From: Vitellaria paradoxa
Lineage: Eukaryota > Streptophyta > Magnoliopsida > Ericales > Sapotaceae
NCBI GenBank assembly: GCA_019916065.1
Contig: CM034233.1
Span: 41,580,862 to 41,644,861 of the forward strand
Direction of reading: 5' to 3'
Length of the DNA stretch: 64,000 nucleotides
Position numbers and translations under genes: made by a program. How positions within the stretch are numbered: the first letter of the stretch is position 1; each line of letters begins with the position of its first letter. The notes beneath the pieces are model-generated. The model worked only from the letters and a program-made list of their open reading frames with translations, made no database searches and had not been told where the DNA came from. Positions 1-13,100 of the stretch are shown in pieces.

Positions 1-1845
1 CCCAGACGGGCAAACATGCACGCGCGCGCACACACATAAACACACGCAAACACGCACAAACACGCACAGACACGCACAAACACGCGCAAAAATGCGAGCG
101 CGTGCCAAGATGCACAAACACGCGCAAACACACGCGAGCGCGCCTAGACGCACAAACACGCGCAAAAAAGCATGCACCCAGATGCACAAACACGCGCACG
201 CGCGCCCTGACGCACAAAAATGTGCAAAAACGCGAGCACGCGCATAAGAAAAAACACGCACAAACACGCACGCCCAGACGCACAAACAAGCGTAAACACG
301 CGCGCGCACGCGTACGCACAAACACGCGCGCGCGTGCGCACACGCATATACAAGCAAAACCACGAGTGCTCGTGTGCACGGAGGCACAAACACGCGAGCG
401 CGCACGCACAGCATTAACACACTGAACACGCACAAACACGCCCAAACACGCACAAACACGCGCGCGTGCGCCCAGACGCACAAACACGCACAAAAACGCG
501 CGCGTGCATCCAAACGCACAAATACGCGCAAACATCCCCAAACACGAGCAAACACGCATAAACACGCGCAAAAATGCACGCACGCGCACAGACGCACAAA
601 CACGCTTAAACACACGCGCACACTCACAAACACGCGCAAAAACGAGCGCGTGTGCCCAGACGCACAAACACGCAAAAACATGCGGGTGTTGCCCAGATGC
701 ACAAACACGCGCAAACAAGCGCGCGCGCACCCTCACAAACATGCGCGAACACGCACAAACACGCACAAGCACACATGCGCGCGTGCCCAGATGCACTAAC
801 AAACACAAACATTCGCGTGCACGTGCACACGCACAAATACGCAAGCGCATGCCCAGACAGGCAAACACGTGCACGCGCGAGCACTCTTACAAACACGCAC
901 AAGCACGCACAAACACGAGCAAAAAATGCGCGCGAGTCCAGGCGCACGAACATACGTGCGCGTGCCCTGACGCATAAACAAGCACAAACACGTGCGCGCA
1001 CACGCACACGTGCAAACATGCACAAACACGCACACACACAACCACGTGCAAACACACGCGCGTGTGCGCCTAGACGCACAAAACAAGCGTAAACACGTGT
1101 GCACGTGTGCACACGAGCAAACATGCACAAACACGCGCGCGCTCGCCCAGACGCACAAACACGTGCAAACAAATGCGTGCGCGCCCCGACGCACAAACTC
1201 GCGCAAACACGGACGTGCGCGCGCAATCTCACAAACACGCGCGGGTGCACAGACGCACAAACACGCGCAAACACGCACGCGCACGTGCGCACAGACGTAC
1301 AAACACACGCAAACACGCACAAAAACGTGCGTGCACGCACAGAAGCACAAACACGTGCAAAAACGCATGCGCGCGCATACTCACAAACGCGCACAAACAC
1401 GTGCAAAAAAGTGCGCTCGCACCCAGACGCACAAACGTGCGCGCGCGCACACACACTGACAAACACGCATAAGCACGCCCAAAAACGAGCGCGCGCCTAG
1501 ACGCACAAACACGCGTGCGTGTGCGCACACTCACAACCACGCGCAAACACATGCAAACACGAACAAACACGCACAAACACGTGCGCGCGCGCACACACTC
1601 ACAAACACGCCCAAACACGTGCCAAAACGCGCCCGCGCACCCAGACGCACAAACACGCGCAAGCACACGCTCGCGCGCGCACACGCATAAACACGCACAA
1701 ACAGACATAAACAGGTGCGCTCCCGCACACACGCACAAACATGTGCAAGTATGCACAAACATGCGCAAATATTCGCACATGCCCAGACGTGCAAACACGT
1801 GCGCGCGCGCACGCTCTCACAAACACACACAAACACGCGCGCCAA
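1..1845. repeat. GC-rich CA/CG minisatellite (degenerate ~33-37 bp units)
   Basis: The stretch is built from degenerate units starting near CCAGACGCACAAACACGCGC and continuing with alternating CA/CG dinucleotides. Unit starts recur near 145, 178, 209, 274, 471, 590, 655, 689, 1147, 1184, 1249 and 1640, so steps of about 33-37 bp and multiples are common. An inner 10-bp step (CACAAACACG) is also visible. Alternating purine-pyrimidine runs could adopt Z-DNA. No stop codons fall in several frames on either strand, which produces long Thr/His/Arg-rich and Cys/Val/Arg-rich ORFs that are not genes. The array continues past the left edge of the window. Confidence 0.93.
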
Positions 1846-4800
1846 GTTTTGGCCAGTTTTAATTTAAATGCGCAGATCACGTTAAAACACAAAAAATGAA
1901 CACAAATATTACTCTAACTAGACACCCAAGCAGCAAGTTATAGTCGTTTTTAATTTGGATTCGTAGATCGCGAAAAAATACAAAAAATGAAGACAAATAT
2001 CATTGTAATCAGACACCTGAGCGCCAAAAAATAAACACAAATATTACTCTAACTAGACGCCCGAGCGCCAAGTTACAGACGTTTTTAATTTTGATTCGTA
2101 GATCGCGTAGAATTACAAAAATTGAAAACAAATATCATTGTAATCGAATGCCCAAGCACCAAGTTTTGGCTGTTTTATATTTAAATACGAAGATCATATA
2201 AAAATACAAAAAATGAATAAAAATATTATTCTAACCAGACTCCCAAGCGTAAAGTTATAACCATTTTTTATTTGAATTCGTAGATCACAGAAAATACAAA
2301 AAATGAAGACAAATATCATTGTAATTAGACCCCTGAGTACCAAGTTTTGGCTGTTTTAAATTTAAATGTACAAATCACGTAAAAATAAAAAAAAATGAAC
2401 AAAAATATTATTCTACCCAAACGCCTGAGCACCAAGTTATAGCCGTTTTTAATTTGGATTCGTAGATCGTGTAAAAATACAAAAAACAGAGACAAATATC
2501 ATGGTAATCGGACACTTGAGCACCAAGTTTTGGTCATTTTCAATTTAAATGTGCAAATCACGAAAAAATACAGAAAATGAAACAAAACTATTACTCTAAC
2601 CAGACGCCCCAGCGCCAAGTTAATGCCATTTTTAATTTGGATTCGTAGATCGCGTAAAAATATAAAAAATGAAGACAAAAATCATTGTAATCGGACATCC
2701 AACGACCAAGTTTTGGCCGTTTCAAATTTAAATGCGCAGATCACGTAAAAATACAATAAATGAACAAAAATATTACTCTAACTAGGCACCCGAGCGCCAA
2801 GATATAGTCATTCTTTATTTGGATTCATAGATTGCGTAAAGATACAAAAAATGAAGACTAATATCTTTATAATCAGACCCCCGAGTGCCAAGTTTTGGCT
2901 ATTTTAAATTTAAATGCGCAGATCACGTAAAAATACAAAAAATGAACAAAAAAACTTACCATGACTAGACACCCAAGTGCCAAGTTAGAGCCGTTTTTAA
3001 TTTCGATTCGTAGATCGCGTAAAAATACAAAAAATAAAGATAAATATCATTGTAATCGGACACCCGAGCGCCAAGTTTTGGCCGTTTCAAATTTAAATGC
3101 GCAGATCACATAAAAATACAATAAATGAACAAAAATATTACTCTAACTAGGCACCCGAGCGCCAAGATATAGCCATTCTTTATTTGGATTCGTAGATCGC
3201 GTAAAGATACAAAAAATGAAGACTAATATCTTTATAATCAGACTCCCGAGTGCCAAGTTTTGGCTATTTTAAATTTAAAAGCGCAGATCACGTAAAAATA
3301 CAAAAAATGAACAAAAAAACTTACTATGACTAGACACCCAAGTGCCAAGTTAGAGCCGTTTTTAATTTCGATTCGTAGATCGCGTAAAAATACAAAAAAT
3401 AAAGATAAATATCATTGTAATCGGACACCCGAGCACCAAGTTTTGGCCGTTTTAAATTTAAATGCGCAGATTATGTAAAAATACAAAAAATGAACAAAAA
3501 TATTGCTCTAACCAGACACCCGAGCGCCAAGTTATAGCCGTTTTTAATTTAGATTCGTAGATCACGCAAAAATTCAAAAAATAAATGCAAATATCAATGT
3601 AATCGGACACTCGAGCACCAAGTTTTGGCCATTTTAAATTTAAATGCGCAGAATACGTAAAAATATAAAAAATGAACACAAATATTACTCTAACTAGACA
3701 CCCGAGCGGCAAGTTATAGCCGTTTTTAATTTGGATTCGTAGATCGCATAAAAATACAAAAAAGGAAGACAAATATCATTGCAATCGGACACCCGAGCAC
3801 AAGATTTGGCCATTTTTAATCTAAATGCACAGATCATGTAAAAATACAAAAAATGAATAAAAATATTACTCTAACCAGACACCCGAGCACCAAGTTATAG
3901 CCGTTTTTAATTTGGATTCGTAGATCGCATAGAAATACAAAAAATGAAGACAAATATCATTGTATTCAGACACCCGAGCGCCAAGTTTTGGCCATTTTTA
4001 ATTTAAATACGCAGATCACGTTAAAGGTTAAAAATGAACAAAATTATTGATTTAACTAGACACCCGAGCACCAACTTATAGCTGTTTTTAATTTGGATTC
4101 ATAGATCGCGTAAAAATACAATAAATGACGACAAATATCATTGTAATCGAACACCCGACCACCATGTTTTGGCCATTTTTAATTTAGATGCGCAGATCAC
4201 GTAAAAATATAAAAAATGAACAAAAATATTATTCTAACCAGATACCTGAGCGCCAAGTACAGCTATTTGTAATTTAGATTCATAGATTGCATAAAAATAC
4301 GTAAAATAAAGACAAATATCATTGTAATCGGACATCTGAGTGCAAGGTTTTGTACATGCGCGGATCACGTAAAAATACAAAAAATAAACAAAAATATTAC
4401 TCAAACCAAACACCCGAGCACCAAGTTATAGCCCTTTTTTAATTTCGATTCGTAGATCGCGTAAAAATATAAAAAAGAAAGACAAATATCATTGTAATCG
4501 GACACTGGAGCGCCAAGTTTTGGTCGTTTTTAATTTAAATGTGCAGATCACGTAAAAATACAAAAAATAAAAACAAATATTACTCTAACCAGACACCTAA
4601 GCGCCAAGTTCTAGCCGTTTTTAATTTTGTATCGTAGATCGCGTAAAAATACAAAAATGAAGACAAATGTCACTGAAATTGGACACCCGAGCACCAAATT
4701 TTGGCCGTTTTTAATTTAAATGTGCAGATTACGAAAAAATACAAAAAGTGAACAAAAATATTACTCTAGCCATGCACTAGAGCGCCAAGTTATAGCTGTT

Positions 4801-7800
4801 TTTAATATGGATTTGTAGATAGCATAAAAATTAAAAAAATAAAGATAAATATCATTGTAATCGGATGCCCGAGCACCAAGTTTTTGCCTTTTTCAATTTA
4901 AATACGAAGATCATGCAAAAATACAAAAAAAATGAAGAAAAATATTACTCTAACTAGACACCCGAGCGCGAAGTTGTAGCCGTTTTTAATTTGGATTCGT
5001 AGATCGCGTAAAAATACAAAAAATGGAGACAAATATCATTGTAATCGGACACACGAGCGCCAAGTTTTGGCCGTTTTTAATTTAAATGTGCGGATCACGT
5101 AGAAATACAAAAAATGAACAAAAATATTACTCTAACTAGACGCCAGAGTGCCAAGTTATAGCCGTTGTTAATTTGAATTCGTAGATCGCGTAAAAATACA
5201 AAAAAAGAAGATAAATATCGTTGTAATCAAACACCCGAGCACCAAGTTCTAGCCAATTTTAATTTAAATGTGCAGATCACCTTAAAACACAAAAAATGAA
5301 CACAAATATTACTCTAACTAGACACCCAAGCGGCAAGTTATAGCCATTTTTAATTTGGATTTGTAGATCGCGTAGAAATACAAAAAATGAAGACAAATAT
5401 CATTGTAATCGGACATCTGAGCGCCAAGTTTCACCATTTTTAATTTCAAAACACAGATCACGTGAAAATGCAAAAAATAAACACAAATATTACTCTAACC
5501 AGACGCCCAAGCGCCAAGTTATAGCCGTTTTTAATTTTGATTCGTAGATCGCGTAGAATTACAAAAATTGAAGACAAATATCATTGTAATCGAACACCCG
5601 AGCACCAAGTTTTTGCCGTTTTCAATTTAAATACGAAGATCATGTAAAAATACAAAAAATGAACAAAAATATTATTCTAACCAAACCCCGAGCGCCAAGT
5701 TATAATCATTTTTAATTTGAATTCGTAGATCGCGTAAAAATACAAAAAATGAAGACAAATATCATGTAATCGGACACCCAAGCACAATGTTTTGGCCGTT
5801 TTAAATTTAAATGCACGGATCACGTAAAAATATAAAAAAAGAACAAAAATATTACTCTAACGAGATGCCAAAGTGCCAAGTTATAGCTGTTGTTAATTTG
5901 AATTCGTAGATCGCGTAAAAATACAAAAAAAGAAGACAAATATCGTTGTAATCAGACACCCGAGCATCAAGTTCTAGCCGATTTTAATTAAATGTGCCGA
6001 TAACATTAAAACACAAAAAATGAACACAAATATTACTCTAACTAAACACCTGAGTAGCAAGTTATAGTCGTTTTTAATTTGGATTCGTAGATCGCGTAAA
6101 AATACAAAAAATGGAGACAAATATCATTGTAATCGAACACACGAGCGCCAAGTTTTGGCCGTTTTTAATTTAAATGCGCGGATCACGTAAAAATACAAAA
6201 AATGAACAAAAATATTACTCTAACCAGACGCCCGAGCACCAAGTTATAGCCGTTGTTAATTTGAATTCGTAGATCGCATAAAAATACAAAAAAAGAAGAC
6301 AAATATTGTTGTAATCGGACACCCGAGCACCAAGTTCTGGCCGATTTTAATTTAAATGTGCAAATCACGTTAAAACACAAAAAATGAACACAAATATTAC
6401 TCTAACTAGACACCCGTGCGGCAAGTTATAGTCGTTTTTAATTTGGATTCGTAGATCGCGTAGAAATACAAAAAATGAAGACAAATATCATTGTAATCGG
6501 ACACCTGAGCGCCAAGTTTTCACCATTTTTAATTTCAAAACACAGATCACGTGAAAATGCAAAAAATAAACACAAATATTACTCTAACCAGATGCCCAAG
6601 TGCCAAGTTATAGCCATTTTTAATTTTGATTCGTAGATCGCGTAGAATTACAAAAATTGAAGACAAATATCATTGTAATCGAACACCCGAGCACTAAGTT
6701 TTTGCCGTTTTCAATTTAAATACGAAGATCATGTAAAAATACAAAAAATGAACAAAAATGTTATTCTAACCGGACCTCGAGCGCCAAGTTATAACTGTTT
6801 TTAATTTAGATTCGTAAATCGTGTAAAAATACAAAAAATGAAGACAAATATCATTGTAATCGGACACCCAAGCACAATGTTTTTGTCGTTTTAAATTTAA
6901 ATGCACGGATCACGTAAAAATACAAAAAAAGAACAAAAATATTACTCTAACGAGATGCCAGAGCGCCAAGTTATAGCCGTTGTTAATTTGAATTCGTAGA
7001 TCGCGTAAAAATACAAAAAAGGAAGACAAATATCGTTGTAATCAGACACCCGAGCACCAAGTTCTGGTCGATTTTAATTTAAATATGCAGATCACGTTAA
7101 AACACAAAAAATGAACATAAATATTACTCTAACTAAACACCCGAGCGGCAAGTTATAGCCGTTTTTAATTTGGATTCGTAGATCGCATAGAAATACAAAA
7201 AATGGAGACAAATATCATTGTAATCGAACACACGAGCGCCAAGTTTTGGCCGTTTTTAATTTAAATGCGTGGATCACGTAAAAATACAAAAAATGAACAA
7301 AAATATTACTCTAACCAGATGCCCCAACACCAAGTTCTTACCGGTTTTAATTTAAATGCGCAAATCACGTTAAAACACAAAAAATGAAATAAAAATATTA
7401 CTCTAATCAGATGCCCGAGCGCCAAGTTATAGTTGTTTTTAATTTAGATTCGTAGATCGCGTAAAAATACAAAAAATGGAGACAAATAACATTGTAATCA
7501 GACACCCGAGCGCCAAGTTTGGGTCATTTTTAATTTAAATGTGCAGATCACGGAAAAATACAAAAAAAGAAAAAAAATATTACTCTAACCAGACACCCGA
7601 GCACCAAGTTATAGCTATTTTTTATTTGGATTCGTAGATCGTGTAAAAATACAAAAAAATTAAGACAAATATCTTTGTAATCAGACCCCCGAGTACCAAG
7701 TTTTGGCTGTTTTAAATTTAAATGCGCAGATCACGTAAAAAAACAAAAAATGAACAAAAATATTACTCTAACCAGACACCCGAGCTCCAAGTTATAGCCG

Positions 7801-8690
7801 TTCTTAATTTCGATTCGTAGATCGAGTAAAAATACAAAAAATACAGACAAATATCATTGTAATCGAACACCCGAGCGCCAAGTTTTTGCCGTTTTAAATT
7901 TAAATGCGCAGATCACGTAAAAATACAAAAAATGAACAAAAATATTACTTTAACCAGACACCCGAGCGCCAAGTTTGGTTCGTTTTTAATTTAAATGTGC
8001 AGATCACGTAAAAATACAAAAAATGAACAAAAATATTACTCTAACCAGACACCCAAGCGCCAAGTTATAGCCGTTTTTAATTTGGATTCGTAGGTCGCAT
8101 AAAAATACAAAAAATGGAGACAAATAACATTGTAATCGGACACCCGAGCGTCAAATTTTGGTCGTTTTTAATTTAAATGTGCAGATCACAGAAAAATACA
8201 AAAAATGAAAAAAAAAATATTGCTCTAACTAGACACCCGAGCGCGAAGTTATAACCATTTTTTATTTGGATTTATAGATCGCGTAAAAATACAAAAAATG
8301 AAGACAAATATCTTTGCAATCAGACCCCCGAGTACCAAGTTTTGACTGTTTTAAATTTAAATGCACAGATCACGTAAAAATACAAAAAATGAACAAAAAT
8401 ATTACTCTAACCAGATACCCGAGCTCCAAGTTATAGTCGTTTTTAATTTTGATTCGTAAATACAAAAAATACAGACAAATATCATTGTAATCGGACACCT
8501 GAGCGCCACGTTTTGGCCGTTTTAAATTTAAATGCGCAAATCATGTAGAAATACAAAAAATGAACAAAATTATTACTCTAATCAGACACCCGAGCGCCAA
8601 GTTATAGCCGTTTTTAATTTAGATTCGTAGATCACACAAAAATATAAAAAATAAAGACAAATATCATTGTAATCGGACACTCAAGCACCA
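1845..8690. repeat. Satellite array: 91-bp monomers in an alternating A/B 182-bp dimer
   Basis: About 75 head-to-tail monomers of about 91 bp. Both types start with CCAAGTT and end with ACACCCGAGCG. Type A carries TTTTGGCCG, AATTTAAATGCGCAGATC and ATTACTCTAACCAG. Type B carries ATAGCCG, AATTTGGATTCGTAGATC and ATCATTGTAATCGG. A and B alternate, giving a dimer of about 182 bp; CCAAGTTTTGG recurs near 2159, 2340 and 2521. The length is in the nucleosome-related range typical of plant centromeric or subtelomeric satellites. There is no open reading frame and no unique spacer. Longer-range periodicities are described under findings. Confidence 0.96.
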
Positions 8691-8736
8691 ATAGTAGGAA
8701 ACACATGGCTCAAGGCCAGGCTAGTTCGCTACATCA

Positions 8737-9489
8737 ATGAGTAATGACCTTTCTACCGTTGGACATTTGGTTTACCCTGATAGTGGTGGGCCCTTTTTAC
8801 CTGGCAGTCCAAGTAACCACAATTTAAAACTAAGAAATGATGAGGAATTTCCTTCCTTGCCCACTCAACTGGATCATACTCACTGGATCACCAAAGCCCA
8901 GCCCAACCTCAAATGGGCTCAACTATTTACTTCTAACAGACTAAAAGAAAATGGCATGACTCTAGAATACATTCAGCCCAATCAACAAAATAATGTGACC
9001 TCTGTCTCATTCTCAGACGAGGAATTAGCTAAGGAACTCTCTCACTGGGACAATTCACTAAGTGGCTATGTCCTAGGACTAAAGCCAACCTACAAGCACT
9101 TGAAACAATTCATTGAGAAGAGATGGAAATCTCTTGGAAATGTGGAGCTCTATATCCTCAAAGCTGGAGTATTTATCTTCAAATTTCAAGACTGTGAAAT
9201 GAAGCAAGCAGTGTTGGAAATAGGACCATGGTCTTACTATGACAAACTACTCTTACTAAGACCTTGGTCACCAAGCTGTTCATATGAGGGAGAAGCTATC
9301 ACTTTAGTTCCCATCTGGAAAAGGCTCCTTCATCTAAAGTTACGCCCTTGGTCTGCTAAAGCTCTCAGTAAAATTGTCAGTGCACTTGGTTCTCCTTTAT
9401 TCACAGATAAGATGACAACTACTAAAGAAAAGTTGGCTTATGCTCGAGTATGTGTAGAAGTTGAAGCTAGTTTCACCCCTCTAAAATAA
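8737..9489 (+). CDS. L1 ORF1 protein, DUF4283-like N-terminal domain
   Basis: The 250-codon frame has the hallmarks of the plant L1/DUF4283 RNA-binding domain: LVGKxLGxKP-like GYVLGLKPTYKHL at about residue 108, RWKSLGNVELYILKAGVFIFKF, then VLEIGPWSYYDKLLLLRPWSP and a C-terminal ALSKIVSALGSPLFTDKMT block. This is the expected order for the ORF1 nucleic-acid chaperone that coats LINE RNA. The frame ends at 9489 just before where the zinc knuckle should be. Downstream, in the same general reading (about 9490-9610, with stops), EYEWM..C..Y....H....C looks like a decayed CX2CX4HX4C knuckle with the second Cys lost. It therefore appears truncated relative to a working ORF1. Confidence 0.8.
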   Translation: MSNDLSTVGHLVYPDSGGPFLPGSPSNHNLKLRNDEEFPSLPTQLDHTHWITKAQPNLKWAQLFTSNRLKENGMTLEYIQPNQQNNVTSVSFSDEELAKELSHWDNSLSGYVLGLKPTYKHLKQFIEKRWKSLGNVELYILKAGVFIFKFQDCEMKQAVLEIGPWSYYDKLLLLRPWSPSCSYEGEAITLVPIWKRLLHLKLRPWSAKALSKIVSALGSPLFTDKMTTTKEKLAYARVCVEVEASFTPLK

Positions 9490-10140
9490 ATAGAAATTAA
9501 ATTGGAGAATGGTAGCGAGTATTTGTAGAAGATTGAGTATGAGTGGATGCTTGCTAGCTGTGAGTTCTATAAAGCCTTTAGCCACAAAATTGCATCATGT
9601 ATAAGGAATGTTAGGCAAGACTGAAGATTGAAGCAGCCATTTCAAGCCTTGGAGGATAAAAACAACATTATTGCCACCATAGAAACTAAAATAAGCAACA
9701 ATAATGTTAATAGCCCATCTAAACCCATACGCCATCAAACAAATTTGAAGTCCTTTGTGAAGAGCTTGAGCAAACTCCCACTAAAGCATCAAATTGTGGA
9801 AATGACATTACTATTGGTCCCACCAAGAAGGAGGCTAGCAAAATTACCAGTGAAGACACTCAATCTGCATCTTCCTGTTATTCTGGTGAAATTGCATCAA
9901 ACTTGCAGCATACCTTTGCAAATAACACTATCACAAATCAAAAGGAATGTAATAGTAGCAGTAGCCCGGCGCCTAATGCTTTGGACCTGAAGTCAGAACC
10001 TCCTCTAAGCATTAAGTTGTAAGAAATTAACAAAGAAAAATGCAGCAATGACCACTCAGTGGACCGCTTAGGAAGAAAGAAGAAAGTAAGAAACAAGAAC
10101 CCCCCCAGCAAAGCAATCAGAAGGCTAAGGCTAGCCCTTC
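9490..10140 (+). pseudogene. Degraded C-terminal part of L1 ORF1
   Basis: The segment between the ORF1 stop and ORF2 retains scraps of the zinc-knuckle region and a low-complexity Ser/Lys/Pro-rich tail (open 9628-9990). The long tail lacks a recognisable domain. Its position between the DUF4283 part and the endonuclease start at 10153 fits the C-terminal tail of ORF1 after frameshifts. No independent gene is supported here. Confidence 0.6.
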
Positions 10141-10152
10141 TATCTTTTTCAG

Positions 10153-13100
10153 ATGAAATTTGCTGCATGGAATATTAGAGGTGCCAACAGCACCTTAAAA
10201 CAGTTGGAAGCTAGGAAGTTCATAAATGATAATTCCCTAAGTCTTTTGTGCATAATAGAAGCCAAAGTTAGACACTTCAACCTTAGCAAGGTATATAAAT
10301 CTATAAATCATAATTTTGACCTTTTTGGCAATTGTGACAGTGCTAATGCTGCTAGAATTATACTACTGTGGGATCCTTCAACAATTGAAGTTGATATTTT
10401 GCACTACTCTTCTCAACTAGTATTTTTTGAAGTGAAACATAAAGGCTGCTCTATCAAATTTCATGCCTTCTTTATCCATGCCGATAATTCAAGCTTAACA
10501 AGGAAAGATTTATGGAAGCTACTTATTGAAAAATGCCATATGCTAAGCAACAATTCTCCTTGTTGATGCTTAAGCCACTGAAGACCTGAGGAATTGCCTT
10601 AAGGATGCAGCTGCATTTGAGTTAAGATGCTTGAGGTGTTTCTATACCTGGTGTAATAAGCAAAAAATAAGTCACGCCATAGCTAGCAAGCTAGATAGGG
10701 TGCTAGTCAATGAAGTATGGCTGGAAAGACATTCTGAATCAGAAGCAGCTTTCTTACCTCTAGGGATTTCTGATCACAATCCAGCTCTAGTGAACATTAA
10801 ATAGCACATCAATCAAGGGAGGAAGCCATTCAAGTTCTTCAATTTGTGGGTGAAAGATAAAGAATTTAAGGCAATGGTTGAAAAAGGATGGTCCAGGCAG
10901 TTCAAAGGCTCCCCTATGTTTAGACTTTGTGCAAAGCTAACGGCTTTGAAAATTGATTTGAGATCCTCAACAAGGACAAATATGGTGAACTACCAGAGAA
11001 GGTTATTCAAGCTAAAGAGCAATTTTTGTTAATCCAAGCCAAATTACAGCATACTCCGGATGATAACCACTTACTTAACGAAGAAAGGAAGGTGTTGGCA
11101 GAACACTCTCATCTGGCTTTAGCGGAAGAATCTTTCTACAAGCAAAAGGCAAGGGACAATTTAATAAAATTAGGAGACTAGACCTCCTACTTTCACAAGA
11201 AAGTCAAAGCCCATTGCTCACGTAATAAGATCATCTCCATCATCGATCAAACTGGAAGAAGATTTGAGGATTATGAAGAGGTTAAGAATGTTATTATAGA
11301 GCACTATAAAGCAATGCTTGGTACTCCCATAGCCAATACAGTAAACATGGATCGAGTGGCAGAAATAATGAATGTATCTATTCCTCAAGCTGAATTAGAT
11401 ATGCTAGCTGCCCCGGTATCAGAAGAAGAAATCAAGGAAACTTTATTCTCTCTTCCAAGCAACAAAGCACCAGGACGTGATGGTTATGCCCCTTAGTTTT
11501 TCAAGCAAACTTGGAGCATAGTGGGAGCTGATTTTATAGCAACACTCAAAGATTTCTTTCACTCAGCCTGCATGTTAAAGGAAGTTAATGCAATGGCCAT
11601 TGCCCTTATACCCAAAGTCCCTAATCCAAGCACCATGAATGAATTCAGGCCCATCTCATGTTGCACTACAATAAACAAATGTATTTCAAATATCGTTGCT
11701 AATACACTTAAAAAAGTTCTCCACCACATCATTGATCCTTCACAGGCAGCTTTCATGGCAAGTAGAACAATATTGGATCAAATTTTACTCATGCAAGAGC
11801 TAGTGAGGAACTACTACCAAGCCAGTACTACACCTAGATGTGCTCTTAAGACAGATTTAATGAAGGCATTTGACTCGGTCTCATGGAGTTTGGTGCTAAA
11901 AATTATGGATGCTCTTAATATGCCTACCAAGTTATGCAATTGGATTAAATCGTGCATCACCACTCCTCAATTCTCAATTTCACTGAATGGTTCTCTAGTT
12001 GGCTACTTCCTAGGTGCAAGAGGATTAAGACAATGTGATCATATATCTCCTTACTTCTTCATTCTAGTAATGGAATTATTCTCTCGTTTATTAAATCAAC
12101 ACACTAAAGATGGCAGCTTTTTATATCACCTAAGATGCAAAAAGTTGGGTATCACTCATTTATCCTTTATTGATGACCTTTTCATACTTGTAAGCCAGAT
12201 GAGAGTTCCTTTCTTATCATAAAAAACCCACTCATGGAATTCTATAAATTCTCTGGCCTTCTCCCTAACAACTCAAAGAGTAAAGTGTACATAGCTGGGC
12301 TACAAGTACACATGAAGCTACACTTGTGTTCCATCCTCAAGTTTTGGCTAGGATCCTTTCCTGTCAAATACCTTGGTGTCCCTCTAATTCCCACCAAGCT
12401 TAAATACTGAGATTGCCTGCCATTGATTGACACGATGCTGATGAAAGTGAAGAGCTGGGCTAACCGGGCATTATCATATTCAAGGAGGGTAGTGTTAATC
12501 AAATTAGTGTTGTTTGGAATTCAGGTTTATTGGAGCTCCCACTTTATATTCCCAAAGAAGGTATGCGATACCATAGAGCAGCTACTAAGAAGCTTTTTAT
12601 GAACAGGTGCTGAACTTAAAAAACATGGAAGTAAGGTTGATAGGATGATGTTTGTTGACCATTAAAAGGAAGTGGACTAGGCATTCGTAAATTAGTGGAG
12701 TGGAATAAGGCAATAATGTTCAAGCATTTATGGACACTTTGCTCCAACAAAAACTCCCTCTGGGCTTCATGGTGTAGCAAATACCTCCTTAAAGGAAATA
12801 GCTTATGGCAAGTCAAAGTGCCTAGTGGTTGTTCATGGACATGGCGGAAGATTCTCAAGTTAAGGGAGATTGCTACCAAGATTTCCAAATACATGGTTGG
12901 CAATGGGGAAAAAATTTCACTATGATATGATAATTGGCATCCACTTGGACCTCTCATTCCTTGGTATGGAACAAGAATAGCATATGTTGCAGGGCTCCTG
13001 GCTAATTCAAAATTCTCATCTATTCTAAGTAATGGCAATTGGGCATGGCCTCTTCCAACAACTTGGGAATTACAAGAAATCACCCAATCAATGGATTCAC

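Noticed and set aside
102..1862. Many long ORFs on both strands (up to 280 codons)
   Set aside because: They arise because the CA/CG repeat has few stop codons. Composition is Thr/His/Arg or Cys/Val/Arg only, overlapping in all frames, with no domain.
3458..6380. ORFs 3458-3772 and 6183-6380 (minus) within the satellite
   Set aside because: They are repeats of the same monomer translation interrupted everywhere else in the array.
1845..8690. CRISPR-like array
   Set aside because: The 91-bp monomers are contiguous with no unique spacers and this is clearly a plant genome; it is a satellite.
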